This document shows positions 25,659 through 34,064 of a stretch of 64,000 nt of DNA, piece by piece (position 1 is the first letter of the stretch; the number at the start of each line of letters is the position of its first letter). The DNA lies in the NCBI GenBank assembly GCA_031292515.1, contig JARLGZ010000083.1, positions 29,141 to 93,140 of the forward strand, written 5' to 3'. The position numbers were made by a program, and so were the translations under genes. The notes below the pieces were generated by a model. That model ran no database searches. It was given only the letters and a program-made list of their open reading frames with translations, and was not told the DNA's origin. Source of the stretch: Puia sp. Its GTDB lineage: Bacteria; Bacteroidota; Bacteroidia; Chitinophagales; Chitinophagaceae.

Positions 25659-26732
25659 ATGGATACCATCATCCCGGCCGAGTGGAATACCGCAGGACCT
25701 CTTCAGAAATTTACCGCAAGACTGCTGACCGGCTGTGTACTGCTGTTGTTACAAATTGTGGAGCCTCTGCCATCCCTTGCATCCCTGAACAGACTCTCTT
25801 CGTCAGGTGACTGTATCGGCTTTCTCCGGGGAGAACGGTTCGCGCTCGCGAATATGGGCAACGACGGCTCTCCTGATGCGGAAAGATCCCTGTCCCTTCC
25901 GGCAAATGATGTCGACAGTGCCGCCTCGCGAAAGGAGGCCATCCGCATCCTCTCGACGATCACTCACCTGGACAGCAGCAACTGGTGGCCCCATATCCGG
26001 CCGGCTCTCTTCCTGGAGAACCTGCGTAATAATATTTATCACCCGCTGTCTATCTACCAGGGCAGCAATACCAATTTCTGTGGCTACGCCGCCCTGACCT
26101 ATCTTCCCCTGCATGACGACCCCGCGGGTTGGCTGCGGTTCATGCTGGCGATCTACCGTGATGGGCAGGCCTCTTTCAACGGCATCGCCTTTACGCCTTC
26201 GGCCCGGATCCATGTGGCCGCCGGGACCCTGGTCTTTAAAGGCGTGCTCGACATCCGCCCCGCCGACCAGCTTTGGTTCCTCATGCTGGCGGATCATTTC
26301 CGCGGTTATCTGAATATCTTTACGCCCCGTTTCCGCGATGGCTCGGAAGACACGTTCTGGGCCGCGGTAAACCTGGGGAAGTTCTGCCGGATGGTGCGGC
26401 GGCTGGGCGGCTACAAGACCCACACCCGCGGGTCCGACCTGATCCGTCCTTCGATCCACGAACTGTACGACTATATCAGCTCGTCGATGAAGACGGGGAT
26501 CACCTTCTTATATGTCGACAACACCTATCTCTATAAGAAAAACCATGGCACCCTGAAACTGCATATCCCCACGCATTATCTCGTGCTGACGGATATCCGC
26601 CACGACGATGGTCCGGATGGGCTGCTCACGATCACCTACTGGGACTATGGCGGCAAATCCCTGCGAAAGATCAGCGAGGAGTTTCTGAAAAAGATCACGT
26701 ATGGGGTCGTTCATTGTACAAAAACCGATTGA
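25659..26732 (+). CDS. Putative papain-like/C39-like cysteine peptidase-fold protein
   Basis: From the ATG at 25659 the protein has 357 residues. Residues 18-42 (FTARLLTGCVLLLLQIVEPL) form a membrane or signal segment. The core has SIYQGSNTNFCGYAALTYL (Cys141 followed by Gly and small residues at a helix start), LKLHIPTHYLVLTDI (His307 starting a strand) and LLTITYWDYGG (Asp329), the order and spacing expected of a Cys-His-Asp triad in papain/C39-like folds. No known family was recognised. It is followed 126 bp later by a lipoprotein gene, and together they resemble exported enzyme plus cognate partner, for example toxin and immunity protein; this is inference. The longer frame from 25506 is judged non-coding at its start. 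Confidence 0.65.
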   Translation: MDTIIPAEWNTAGPLQKFTARLLTGCVLLLLQIVEPLPSLASLNRLSSSGDCIGFLRGERFALANMGNDGSPDAERSLSLPANDVDSAASRKEAIRILSTITHLDSSNWWPHIRPALFLENLRNNIYHPLSIYQGSNTNFCGYAALTYLPLHDDPAGWLRFMLAIYRDGQASFNGIAFTPSARIHVAAGTLVFKGVLDIRPADQLWFLMLADHFRGYLNIFTPRFRDGSEDTFWAAVNLGKFCRMVRRLGGYKTHTRGSDLIRPSIHELYDYISSSMKTGITFLYVDNTYLYKKNHGTLKLHIPTHYLVLTDIRHDDGPDGLLTITYWDYGGKSLRKISEEFLKKITYGVVHCTKTD

Positions 26733-26858
26733 ATGGAACAGCTTGTCTTGCAGAATATTTTGTTGACGCTAACTGAAGAAGGTGAAAATATACGGAAGAC
26801 TGGGAAATAAAGTGCGGCGTTTTAATGGATATGGAATTGGATAAACTAAGAAGATATT

Positions 26859-27509
26859 ATGAGAGGAGGGTACAATTTTACAATAAATAAAAACTTTGTC
26901 ATAAAAAATACAATCTCATACCTGGCCGTCACAATGCTATCCGCTCTGCTAACAGGTTCCTGCACGTCGGTGAATATCACCCGCTACTACCATCGGCACC
27001 AGTCCGCATTGGACAGCATTCAGCATACCTACAAGACGGCATACCGAATCCGACCCTTTTCGCTGGAATTTACGGACCATAGTTTCCGGCGGGTATCGGT
27101 CGAGATCCTGACGGACAGCCTGAAATATATCTATGAATTCGGGCCCGGAGAAGAGGCGGCCTTGCAGGACAGCCTGCGGAAATACCAGCTCGATGTGCCG
27201 GCCATCGACCGTTTGATCACACAGATGCGTTCCATGCATTGCGCCTGGGTGAACAAGCTGGATTATTATTCGCTCTCCGGCGAGAAACACCTGCTGACCT
27301 ATATCTCGCTCTGGCCGCGGGTGATCAACCGGCCTTTCCGCAACAAACAGTATTATATCATCGCCTATTTTTCCGAGCCGCAATTCTTTGACACCCGCGG
27401 TGAGCTGATGACGGGCCGCCGCGTCCGCCGCATCCGCAAGATCAATGCGGAGATCTACAATCGTATCAGCGACACGGTGTGCTATACGCTGTCGGACCGC
27501 TTCCGGTGA
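26859..27509 (+). CDS. Lipoprotein of unknown function
   Basis: The 216-aa product begins with a long leader ending in the lipobox LLTGSC (Cys near residue 35), so it is lipid-anchored. The mature part has YYHRHQSALDSIQHTYKTAYR, FSLEFTDHSFRRVSVEI, YIYEFGPGEEAALQDSLRKY, MRSMHCAWVNKLDYYSLSGEKHLLTYISL and YYIIAYFSEPQFFDTRGELM; mixed alpha/beta in appearance. No family recognised. It sits behind the cysteine-peptidase-like gene on the same strand and could be its partner. Its last 28 nt overlap the end of the convergent acetyltransferase gene. Confidence 0.75.
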   Translation: MRGGYNFTINKNFVIKNTISYLAVTMLSALLTGSCTSVNITRYYHRHQSALDSIQHTYKTAYRIRPFSLEFTDHSFRRVSVEILTDSLKYIYEFGPGEEAALQDSLRKYQLDVPAIDRLITQMRSMHCAWVNKLDYYSLSGEKHLLTYISLWPRVINRPFRNKQYYIIAYFSEPQFFDTRGELMTGRRVRRIRKINAEIYNRISDTVCYTLSDRFR

Positions 27510-28132
27510 ACCAGACGCAAACATGCATACCAATTGGTGTTCCCCCCTGGCCAAGCCGTGGGCCCGATCGATTGGAACCCCAATTGCTCCAGCGCCGCCT
27601 TCTGCAGTTTATCGGCTTCGTCCAGGTCTGTGAGCACCCTGTCGATGGAGGGGTCCAAAAAAATAAAGCGAAGCACCTGCTCCCAGACGGGTTGATAGTT
27701 TTCCTCCCATCGGGCTGTCAACGGGTTGAGCAAGAGCCGGGCCTTATAATCCCGGCTTTTTCGGTAGGCGGCGGCTCGTCCACCAACCAACTGTCTACCG
27801 GCTACCCATTCACCGACTAGTCCTTCACCAGCTGGCTCTTCATCAGCCACCTGATTACCGGCATCTTCCGTTTCTCTTAGCGCTGGCGCCGGCAAATGAC
27901 CGGTCAGGAAGGCGATCTTCCAGCTTCCTTTACAGACGATGAAAAAATCGGGGAACAGGTCTTTCCGGGACTGCCGGTATTCTTCCCGCAATTGCGCCGC
28001 GATCAACGGGGCCTCCAGCTTTCGGGCAGGTCTAAGGGCAGCTATCCAGCGAGCAATGTCCGGGATATCATGCTTTTTCATCCTGGTTATTTTCCAGGAG
28101 AGGGTGTTGTCGCGGGGGTTGGGGGAGGCCAT
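27482..28132 (-). CDS. GNAT-type acetyltransferase (siderophore N-acyltransferase-like)
   Basis: The 216-aa protein has the layout of the IucB/RhbD-like acetyltransferases: WKITRMKKHDIPDIARWI, then SWKIAFLTGHLPAP, and in the second half LLLNPLTARWEENYQPVWEQVLRFIFLDPSIDRVLTDLDEADKLQKAALEQLGF, where xxxDEADKLQKAALEQLGFxxIG is the family's acetyl-CoA and C-terminal region. Between the halves, residues 82-125 (AGNQVADEEPAGEGLVGEWVAG and on) form a repeat-derived insertion. These enzymes acetylate amine or hydroxylamine groups. No siderophore genes are adjacent, so the role is open. Convergent overlap of 28 nt with the lipoprotein gene. Confidence 0.75.
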   Translation of the reverse strand: MASPNPRDNTLSWKITRMKKHDIPDIARWIAALRPARKLEAPLIAAQLREEYRQSRKDLFPDFFIVCKGSWKIAFLTGHLPAPALRETEDAGNQVADEEPAGEGLVGEWVAGRQLVGGRAAAYRKSRDYKARLLLNPLTARWEENYQPVWEQVLRFIFLDPSIDRVLTDLDEADKLQKAALEQLGFQSIGPTAWPGGNTNWYACLRLVHRKRSDSV

Positions 28133-28434
28133 AATGGCGCACTAACTTTTGGGAGCCTTAGCAGATGAATAAGCAGTCCTACAATTTACCGAAACCATCC
28201 AATATCCCGAAACCCTTGAACCCTTAAAATATACTACATGTAAATATTTATGGAAACAATAAGTTAACACAGGATTTTTTTACAAAACGGCCGATTTTAT
28301 GTAATATGGATAACCGTTAGATGTGTTACCGGTTTCCGATATTGTTTGACTCCTAACTCGATAAACCACAATTTTTTATGTTTTTATAGTCTGCATCAGA
28401 CCTCATTCTATTCTATCATATTATACAATATTCT
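28133..28434. other. Divergent AT-rich intergenic region
   Basis: AT-rich sequence between the acetyltransferase and AraC-type genes. No gene or clear motif seen. Confidence 0.4.
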
Positions 28435-28818
28435 ATGCACTACCATGGATCGATCCGGCTTAGCCGGGAAGAACTCGCCATTGTTGAAAAAGCCATTCAC
28501 CACGTAAGGGACCACTACCAACAAAAATTCACCGAACAGGACCTCGCCGAAGAATTCGGGATGACGCCAAAAAAGATGCAGACCGGTTTCAGGAAGGTTA
28601 CCGGGTTCACCGTTTATAAATTTCAACTCTTTGTACGGATCGAAATGTCGAAAGAGTTCCTCCGTGACGAGAATCTGTCCGTCAAGCAGGTCGCTCATAA
28701 AGCCGGATTCTCCACCCAAAGCCGTTTCGGCGAGATCTTCAAGGAACTGACCGGCTACACTCCTACGGATTATAGGGTTGAACATTTCGGATACAAGAAA
28801 CCATTTAGCGATAATTAA
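28435..28818 (+). CDS. AraC-family DNA-binding-domain protein (127 aa)
   Basis: Stand-alone AraC/XylS domain. First HTH: HHVRDHYQQKFTEQDLAEEFGMTPKKMQTGFRKVTG; second HTH and signature: LSVKQVAHKAGFSTQSRFGEIFKELTGYTPTDYR. No sensor domain. Resembles the proteins at 8877 and 29204 but is more divergent from these than they are from each other by eye. Two such genes in tandem precede the second beta-barrel cassette. Confidence 0.87.
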   Translation: MHYHGSIRLSREELAIVEKAIHHVRDHYQQKFTEQDLAEEFGMTPKKMQTGFRKVTGFTVYKFQLFVRIEMSKEFLRDENLSVKQVAHKAGFSTQSRFGEIFKELTGYTPTDYRVEHFGYKKPFSDN

Positions 28819-29203
28819 TTAGAAACCACCCTGGAAACGAGCGGCGTTTTCAGTACGAAAGCCGCATTTCCAGTAGGAACTGATTTTTTTCGGGGAATCG
28901 GGCTGCGCTATCTTTGGCTTGTTGTTCCACGATCCTTAATCACGCAGAACGGTAGTATCTCAGCCAGGAAAGAATCCCATAGAATCTGTATTATCAGGAT
29001 TTATATTATCGTATCCATATTATAAATAATACTCCAGCCCAGTACAGGCTCCGCTTTGTAGCACTCCCATATATACCAAACCCTGCAGGCTGATAGCCCT
29101 GTTTGATCTGTGTTGCCCGGCCCGTGAGGGGCGTTCAGATACAAGCAGTGCTTCAGCGGCCGGGGATTCTGAAACTATTCAACTCTACAGTAAAACCTTC
29201 CTT
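28819..29203. other. Intergenic region between two AraC-type genes
   Basis: No gene supported. AT-rich stretch at 28985-29035 (TTATATTATCG, TATTATAAATAATA) may hold a promoter; nothing decisive seen. Confidence 0.35.
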
Positions 29204-29605
29204 ATGCCTATTAATGGATTGTTCACTCCATACGATTATGATCGTATCAACAGGGCTATCGCCTACATCGAAAAACATTACAGTGATGCCGTCTCCGCCG
29301 ACCAGTTGGCGATGGAAGTCGGTATGGACATCAAGCAATTGCAAGCAGGAGTCTATTCCCGAAAAGGTCTCACCATCCACAACTATATTCTAAAAGTTCG
29401 CGTCGAGCGGGCTACCAAGGATTTGGAAGATTTCGGTCGTCCCATCAAATTTATCGCAGCCAAGCATGGGTTCAGCTCCTCTTCTCATTTCGGGGCGGAA
29501 TTTAAAAAGCAGACAGGCCAAACACCCAGGCAGTACCGTTACCTGTTCGCCTTGAATATGTGTAACGGCTATGATCCATCCGGACCGGGTAAAGATTTGT
29601 CCTGA
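29204..29605 (+). CDS. AraC-family DNA-binding-domain protein (133 aa), cassette 2
   Basis: Stand-alone AraC/XylS domain: YIEKHYSDAVSADQLAMEVGMDIKQLQAGVYSRKGL (HTH 1) and PIKFIAAKHGFSSSSHFGAEFKKQTGQTPRQYR (HTH 2 with signature). Residues KQLQAG, LHDYILRVRVE/IHNYILKVRVE and GF..SSHFG..F are shared with the 8877 protein, its likely paralogue. It lies 156 bp upstream of the beta-barrel gene in the same direction, paralleling the order of cassette 1. Confidence 0.87.
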   Translation: MPINGLFTPYDYDRINRAIAYIEKHYSDAVSADQLAMEVGMDIKQLQAGVYSRKGLTIHNYILKVRVERATKDLEDFGRPIKFIAAKHGFSSSSHFGAEFKKQTGQTPRQYRYLFALNMCNGYDPSGPGKDLS

Positions 29606-29709
29606 ATCAGGATCCCGATTCCGCCGATAACAAGAGCGTGATTGTTCCAGCATCCTGGCTGTAGTCCCAGGCTGCCGGGGCTATCACTTTCTCCAATCCT
29701 GATACTATT

Positions 29710-29726
29710 TCCCTTGATCTTGATAG
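29710..29726 (+). promoter_or_regulatory. TCCCTTGATCTTGATAG, direct repeat upstream of the beta-barrel gene
   Basis: Matches 32447-32463 (TCCCTTGATCCTGATAG) at 16 of 17 positions. The two copies lie before the beta-barrel gene and before the GT2 gene, so a shared regulatory element is more likely than mobile-element ends. Confidence 0.35.
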
Positions 29727-29761
29727 ATTATACGAGTAGCTTGTATGCCCATTGACGCTGC

Positions 29762-32422
29762 ATGCGGACAGTCCTCTTCATATTCATTTTATCCCTGGCA
29801 GTTGTCGACGATCTGCATGCACAGGAGGGTCTCAATGTCAGGGGAACCGTGACGGATAGTAGCGGCTTGCCTTTGAATGCTGCTACGGTTCGCCTGATTG
29901 TCGCGGGGAGCAATCTCCGTGTCGTGGATACTTTTGCAGGACTAACCCGGCCGGATGGATCTTTTCATTTCCGATTGCGGGAAGCCAAGCCGTTTACTCT
30001 CCTGGTCACCATGAAAGGATGCGGAAATTTCCAAAGGAGCTTTTCGCCAGCTGCCGCCATTCATTCACTGGTCTTGTCGCCTATCTTGTTGAAAGCTGCT
30101 TATACGGACTTGGCACCTGCCACCATCGTTGGGGTCAGGCCCATCTGGATCCGGAAAGATACAGTAGAATTCTATACGGCGGCATTTCATGTGCGGGCCG
30201 GGGACGAACTGGAATATCTGCTGAAGAAATTTCCGGGTCTACATGTCAATAGCGACGGGTCGGTCGCCTTCCAGGGCAAGAAGATCGCAAAGATCATGGT
30301 GAACGGGCGGGATTTCGTGGGGGGTGATGTGGCGACTGCGATCCGAAACCTCCCTGCGGATATTGTGGAGAGTATTCAATTGATCGACGACTACGGGGAC
30401 AAGGGTCGGCTTACAGGTGTTAGGAGCGCCGAGTCAGAGAAGACCCTCAATGTCGTTTTGAAACAAGACAAACGAAATGGAAAATTCGGGAGTCTCGAAA
30501 CCAACACCGGGAATAAAGGGAAATATAATGTGACCTTATTCTCTGACGTATTCAACAAAGACAAGCAACTGACTTTAAATGCTTGGTCGCGGGATGTTTC
30601 TGCCACGGGAAGTAACGATGAAAAAGGTGTTCATTTCGGTTATTCCGATCGCTGGAATAAAAAATGGTCGGGTAGCACCGGGCTGAGCTTATGGAGAGAC
30701 GATTATTCTTCCGGAAACGGAATGGCCCAGGACAATTTCCTACCTGGCAGCATAACTCATCTTCAACAAACCAACCTGACGACCGGTGACGATGTTAATG
30801 GGGGCGGCGGGTATAGCCTGGAGTATCGACCAGATCCCAATACTCTCCTGCGAGTAAGCCCTTCCCTGCAGCTTTCGAAGTCGTCAACGGCGATCTCAAG
30901 TGATCTTTCATCCAGGGAGTCGGACAGTAATTTTCAGAAAAACACCAGCGGAAATTCCACGAATCTTATGCACTCTCAAAACGTTTCGGTAGGGGCTGAT
31001 ATATACTTTGAAAATACTGACCCCGCTTCCGGAAGACGGTTTAGCTTTACCGGAGGAGCACATTATTCCAATCAGCGGCAGAATGGCGATCAACGAATAA
31101 ATACGACTATTCAAACGGATAGCATGGGCAATGTCTCTTTTGATCATTATTTGCTGCAGAACACAAGCCTTAACCAGGATCTTACAGCAGGACTAAATTA
31201 TTATCTTCCGCTTGGGAAGACGGCCTTTCTGGAATTGGCTTATGCCTGGCATTATTCACTGATTCAAAATGACAGGCTGACAAAGGCCCCGGATAGCATT
31301 ACTATGTTGCCTGCCACGATCGATTCCCTGAGCAATGATTACACTTTTCATCTGATTACCCACCGGCTTCATGCCGGATACCTGGCTCATTCCAAAAAGC
31401 TCAACCTGACCCTGAGCCTGGATGCACAACCTGCTTCCCAGAACGGCCAAACGGCTAATAAAGGCGACGTCTTGTCTTATCACTATTTTAATATGCTACC
31501 CCTGGCGCAATTGTCCTGGTCTTTCTCTGCTGCCCGGAAGCTCAACGTGGAATACACTGGCAACTCCCTGCCGCCGCAGGTCCAACAGTTACAGCCAGTA
31601 ATGGATCTTAGTAACCCGCAATATCCGGTGACAGGCAATCCATCCTTAAAACCATCTTATACCCATGCGGTAGGATTGCATTATGAACAGTCTGCCGTTC
31701 TTCCGGCAGGGTTGCCGGCTTTTGGAATCGACTTCAAGTACAATACTACCCAAAATACGGTCATCCCGGATATTACCCATCCACATGACACGAGCGCCGT
31801 GGTTCAGCGTAGCACCTGGATTAATACGAATGGATTCCATTCCTTTATGGCAAATTATCACTTGGACTTTCCATACCTACTACATAAGCGTCTGAGGATA
31901 GCGGCATCAGGAAGTTTCGGTACCGTTCAGGCCGTCAGTTTAACGGATGGGGTTTTTTATCGCACAAATAGCTTGAACTGGAGCCAAGTGCTAAATGTTA
32001 TAGTAGATATACCGGATGTCATTGAATACCGAGTGTACGGCAATTATACACATTCAATAACCTTATATACAGAAGGAGGCATTCTTCCCGCTTCTTTTTC
32101 GTCGGCAAGTTGGGAGTTGCAGAGCCGCCATTTCTTGTTCAAAAAATGGATCTTCGAGTATGCTGCTACGCAACTGTTCACGAGTGGAGCCACCCAAGGT
32201 TTGCAAAGTAATCCAATATTACTGAATACTTCGATCCAACGCCAATTCTTCCCCAATAACCGGCTGTCCTGTCGGTTTTCTATAAACGATCTGTTAAACA
32301 GCAGTTCCAATACCAGCCAGATCGTTACTCCTACCAGTATTACCCAAACCCGGACCACCTTGATCGGCAGATATTTTCTGTTAGCCATTATCTGGAAATT
32401 CGAAAAATTCAGGCAAGAATAA
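29762..32422 (+). CDS. TonB-dependent receptor-like outer-membrane beta-barrel with CarboxypepD_reg domain, cassette 2
   Basis: Signal peptide MRTVLFIFILSLAVVDDLHAQ. Residues 23-110 are a CarboxypepD_reg-like beta-sandwich (LNVRGTVTDSSGLPLNAATVRL, TRPDGSFHFRLREAKPFTLLVTMKGC). A plug-like domain follows (IRKDTVEFYTAAFHVRAGDELEYLLKKFPGLHV, FQGKKIAKIMVNGRDFVGGD, IQLIDDYGDKGRLTGVRSAE), and from about residue 240 a long beta-barrel ending IGRYFLLAIIWKFEKF. The plug motifs parallel those of the 5605-8109 protein (GDTIEY, PGLEIDAQGG, FNGQRIQKLLVDGEDIFG). It is 886 aa, longer through the N-terminal domain. It heads the second cassette with GT2 and methyltransferase genes downstream. Substrate unknown. 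Confidence 0.9.
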   Translation: MRTVLFIFILSLAVVDDLHAQEGLNVRGTVTDSSGLPLNAATVRLIVAGSNLRVVDTFAGLTRPDGSFHFRLREAKPFTLLVTMKGCGNFQRSFSPAAAIHSLVLSPILLKAAYTDLAPATIVGVRPIWIRKDTVEFYTAAFHVRAGDELEYLLKKFPGLHVNSDGSVAFQGKKIAKIMVNGRDFVGGDVATAIRNLPADIVESIQLIDDYGDKGRLTGVRSAESEKTLNVVLKQDKRNGKFGSLETNTGNKGKYNVTLFSDVFNKDKQLTLNAWSRDVSATGSNDEKGVHFGYSDRWNKKWSGSTGLSLWRDDYSSGNGMAQDNFLPGSITHLQQTNLTTGDDVNGGGGYSLEYRPDPNTLLRVSPSLQLSKSSTAISSDLSSRESDSNFQKNTSGNSTNLMHSQNVSVGADIYFENTDPASGRRFSFTGGAHYSNQRQNGDQRINTTIQTDSMGNVSFDHYLLQNTSLNQDLTAGLNYYLPLGKTAFLELAYAWHYSLIQNDRLTKAPDSITMLPATIDSLSNDYTFHLITHRLHAGYLAHSKKLNLTLSLDAQPASQNGQTANKGDVLSYHYFNMLPLAQLSWSFSAARKLNVEYTGNSLPPQVQQLQPVMDLSNPQYPVTGNPSLKPSYTHAVGLHYEQSAVLPAGLPAFGIDFKYNTTQNTVIPDITHPHDTSAVVQRSTWINTNGFHSFMANYHLDFPYLLHKRLRIAASGSFGTVQAVSLTDGVFYRTNSLNWSQVLNVIVDIPDVIEYRVYGNYTHSITLYTEGGILPASFSSASWELQSRHFLFKKWIFEYAATQLFTSGATQGLQSNPILLNTSIQRQFFPNNRLSCRFSINDLLNSSSNTSQIVTPTSITQTRTTLIGRYFLLAIIWKFEKFRQE

Positions 32423-32446
32423 TTTACCCCCGATTATGATAGAAAA

Positions 32447-32463
32447 TCCCTTGATCCTGATAG
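32447..32463 (+). promoter_or_regulatory. TCCCTTGATCCTGATAG, direct repeat upstream of GT2 copy 2
   Basis: Second copy of the 17-bp element, 51 nt before the start of the GT2 gene. A shorter relative (TTTCCCGATAGTC, twice) occurs before GT2 copy 1. Confidence 0.35.
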
Positions 32464-32514
32464 TCCGCTAAACTAATTTACACGTCAGTTCAAAGCAATA
32501 ATAAATTCTATCGC

Positions 32515-33402
32515 ATGTGTGAGATTCTTATCCGGCCTGACCGGCGGGATTATTTCCTGTTTATTCCGGGTACGCATCAGTCACTGGAAAACAAGGCCGG
32601 CAAACTGTCAATTGTCATTCCGGCTTATAATGAAGAGAACACCATCTTATCTATCCTGGACCGGATCAACCAGGTCCGGCTGATCAATGAGATTGTTAAG
32701 GAAGTAATCGTGGTAAATGATTGTTCCCGCGACAAAACCGATCGGCTTATCAAGGAGTATATGGCCGACACCCCTGAAATGTATATACAGTATATTCTCC
32801 ATACGGTCAACCAAGGAAAAGGAGCTGCCATCCATACCGGCATTGCGCATGTTACCGGAGACTATCTCATTATACAGGATGCGGACCTGGAATACGATCC
32901 CCGCGAATACAACACGCTATTGAAACCCATTGTAGAAGGTCATGCCGATGTCGTATTCGGAACAAGGTTTTTTGGTGGTAAACCACACCGGATCCTTTTC
33001 TTCTGGCATCCTATCGGCAACAGGCTGCTGACTTTCTTCTCTAATATTTTCACAGGTCTAAACCTTACGGATATGGAGACCTGCTATAAACTCTTTAGGG
33101 CAGATATTCTAAAGGGCCTTCGCCTGACAGAGAAGCGTTTCGGGTTCGAACCGGAAATCACGGCAAAGACAGCTCGCATACCGGGCGTACGCATTTACGA
33201 GGTAGGGATCTCGTATTACGGACGAACCTTCCAGGAAGGGAAAAAGATCGGGTGGAAGGATAGGCTGAGAGCCCTTTATCGCATCATCAAATATAAATTT
33301 ATCAAAAATGAATACCGACCAGCTAAGCGCCCCACAGGAGACGGGACTTATAACCTTACAACATCTGAGCGAAGCACGGCGCCTGAATCAATGGATGTTT
33401 GA
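32515..33402 (+). CDS. Glycosyltransferase family 2 (DPM/DPG synthase-like), copy 2
   Basis: Same family and same length (295 aa) as the 4415-5302 product. Motifs: LSIVIPAYNEENTI, VIVVNDCSRDKTD, NQGKGAAIHTGIAHVTGDYLIIQDADLEYDP (DAD at about 122-124), GTRFFGGKPHRILFFWH, LTDMETCYKLFRAD, KRFGFEPEITAKTARIP and YEVGISYYGRTFQEGKKI. The body is highly similar to copy 1, while the N-terminal 30 residues and the tail after KYKFIKNEY diverge. It likely makes a polyprenyl-phosphate sugar for the GT-C protein encoded two genes downstream. Its last 95 nt overlap the methyltransferase gene. Confidence 0.93.
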   Translation: MCEILIRPDRRDYFLFIPGTHQSLENKAGKLSIVIPAYNEENTILSILDRINQVRLINEIVKEVIVVNDCSRDKTDRLIKEYMADTPEMYIQYILHTVNQGKGAAIHTGIAHVTGDYLIIQDADLEYDPREYNTLLKPIVEGHADVVFGTRFFGGKPHRILFFWHPIGNRLLTFFSNIFTGLNLTDMETCYKLFRADILKGLRLTEKRFGFEPEITAKTARIPGVRIYEVGISYYGRTFQEGKKIGWKDRLRALYRIIKYKFIKNEYRPAKRPTGDGTYNLTTSERSTAPESMDV

Positions 33403-34042
33403 CACTACAAGGCCTTATATAAAGGGTAGCACTCTGGAGATAGGGAGCGGTATCGGGAATATCTCCGATATGTTTATCCAACAGGGAATGCCTCTCTATT
33501 TAAGCGACCTGGAGGATAAATATTGCAGGATATTAAGCAAAAGGTTCCTGGGGGAACCTATGGTGCGGAGTATTTTTCGGATCGACCTGAGGCATCCGGA
33601 TTTTGGGCACAAATATGCTGAATTGCTGGGGAGGTTTAGTACAGTCTTCGCGTTGAATGTAGTGGAGCATATTCCCAACGACAAGTTGGCTATTGCCAAT
33701 GCAAAACTATTACTACGCAAACGAGGTCACCTGATCGTCCTGGTACCGGCCTATATGGCGCTTTACAATGGTCTTGACTTGGGACTTGAGCATTGGAGGA
33801 GATACAATCGACAATCGATCCGAAAGTTATTGAGCAAAGACTTCGAAATTCTAAAAGTCCAATATTTTAACATGGTAGGGATACTAGGATGGTGGCTATC
33901 GGGGTCGGCGCTAGGCAAGAAAGAGTTGCCGGAAGAGCCGTTAAGTTTCTACAATAAACTGGTACCCATGTTCCAGATATCAGATGCTATCACCTTTAAG
34001 CAGGTAGGGCTGTCTGTGATCGCAGTCGGAAAGAGAAATTAA
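33308..34042 (+). CDS. Class I SAM-dependent methyltransferase, copy 2
   Basis: Paralogue of the 3772-4509 product. Motif I LEIGSGIGNISDMF (residues 43-56), acidic loop LYLSDLEDKYC, FALNVVEHIPNDKLAI and RGHLIVLVPAYMALYNGLDLGLEHWRRYNR, then FNMVGILGWWLSGSALGKKELP and a C-terminal VGLSVIAVGKR, nearly the same as in copy 1. The first 31 codons overlap the end of the GT2 gene in another frame; this N-terminal stretch is conserved between copies (TLQHLSEARRLNQWMF vs TLQNLSIVDKLNEWMF), supporting the start. Acceptor unknown, probably a glycan or lipid-linked intermediate. Confidence 0.9.
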   Translation: MNTDQLSAPQETGLITLQHLSEARRLNQWMFDTTRPYIKGSTLEIGSGIGNISDMFIQQGMPLYLSDLEDKYCRILSKRFLGEPMVRSIFRIDLRHPDFGHKYAELLGRFSTVFALNVVEHIPNDKLAIANAKLLLRKRGHLIVLVPAYMALYNGLDLGLEHWRRYNRQSIRKLLSKDFEILKVQYFNMVGILGWWLSGSALGKKELPEEPLSFYNKLVPMFQISDAITFKQVGLSVIAVGKRN

Positions 34043-34064
34043 GCATAATATAAATCATTATTGC

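Noticed and set aside
29710..32463. Transposon with 17-bp direct repeats around the beta-barrel gene
   Set aside because: No transposase and no inverted ends; the repeats lie at matching distances before two genes, which fits regulation better.
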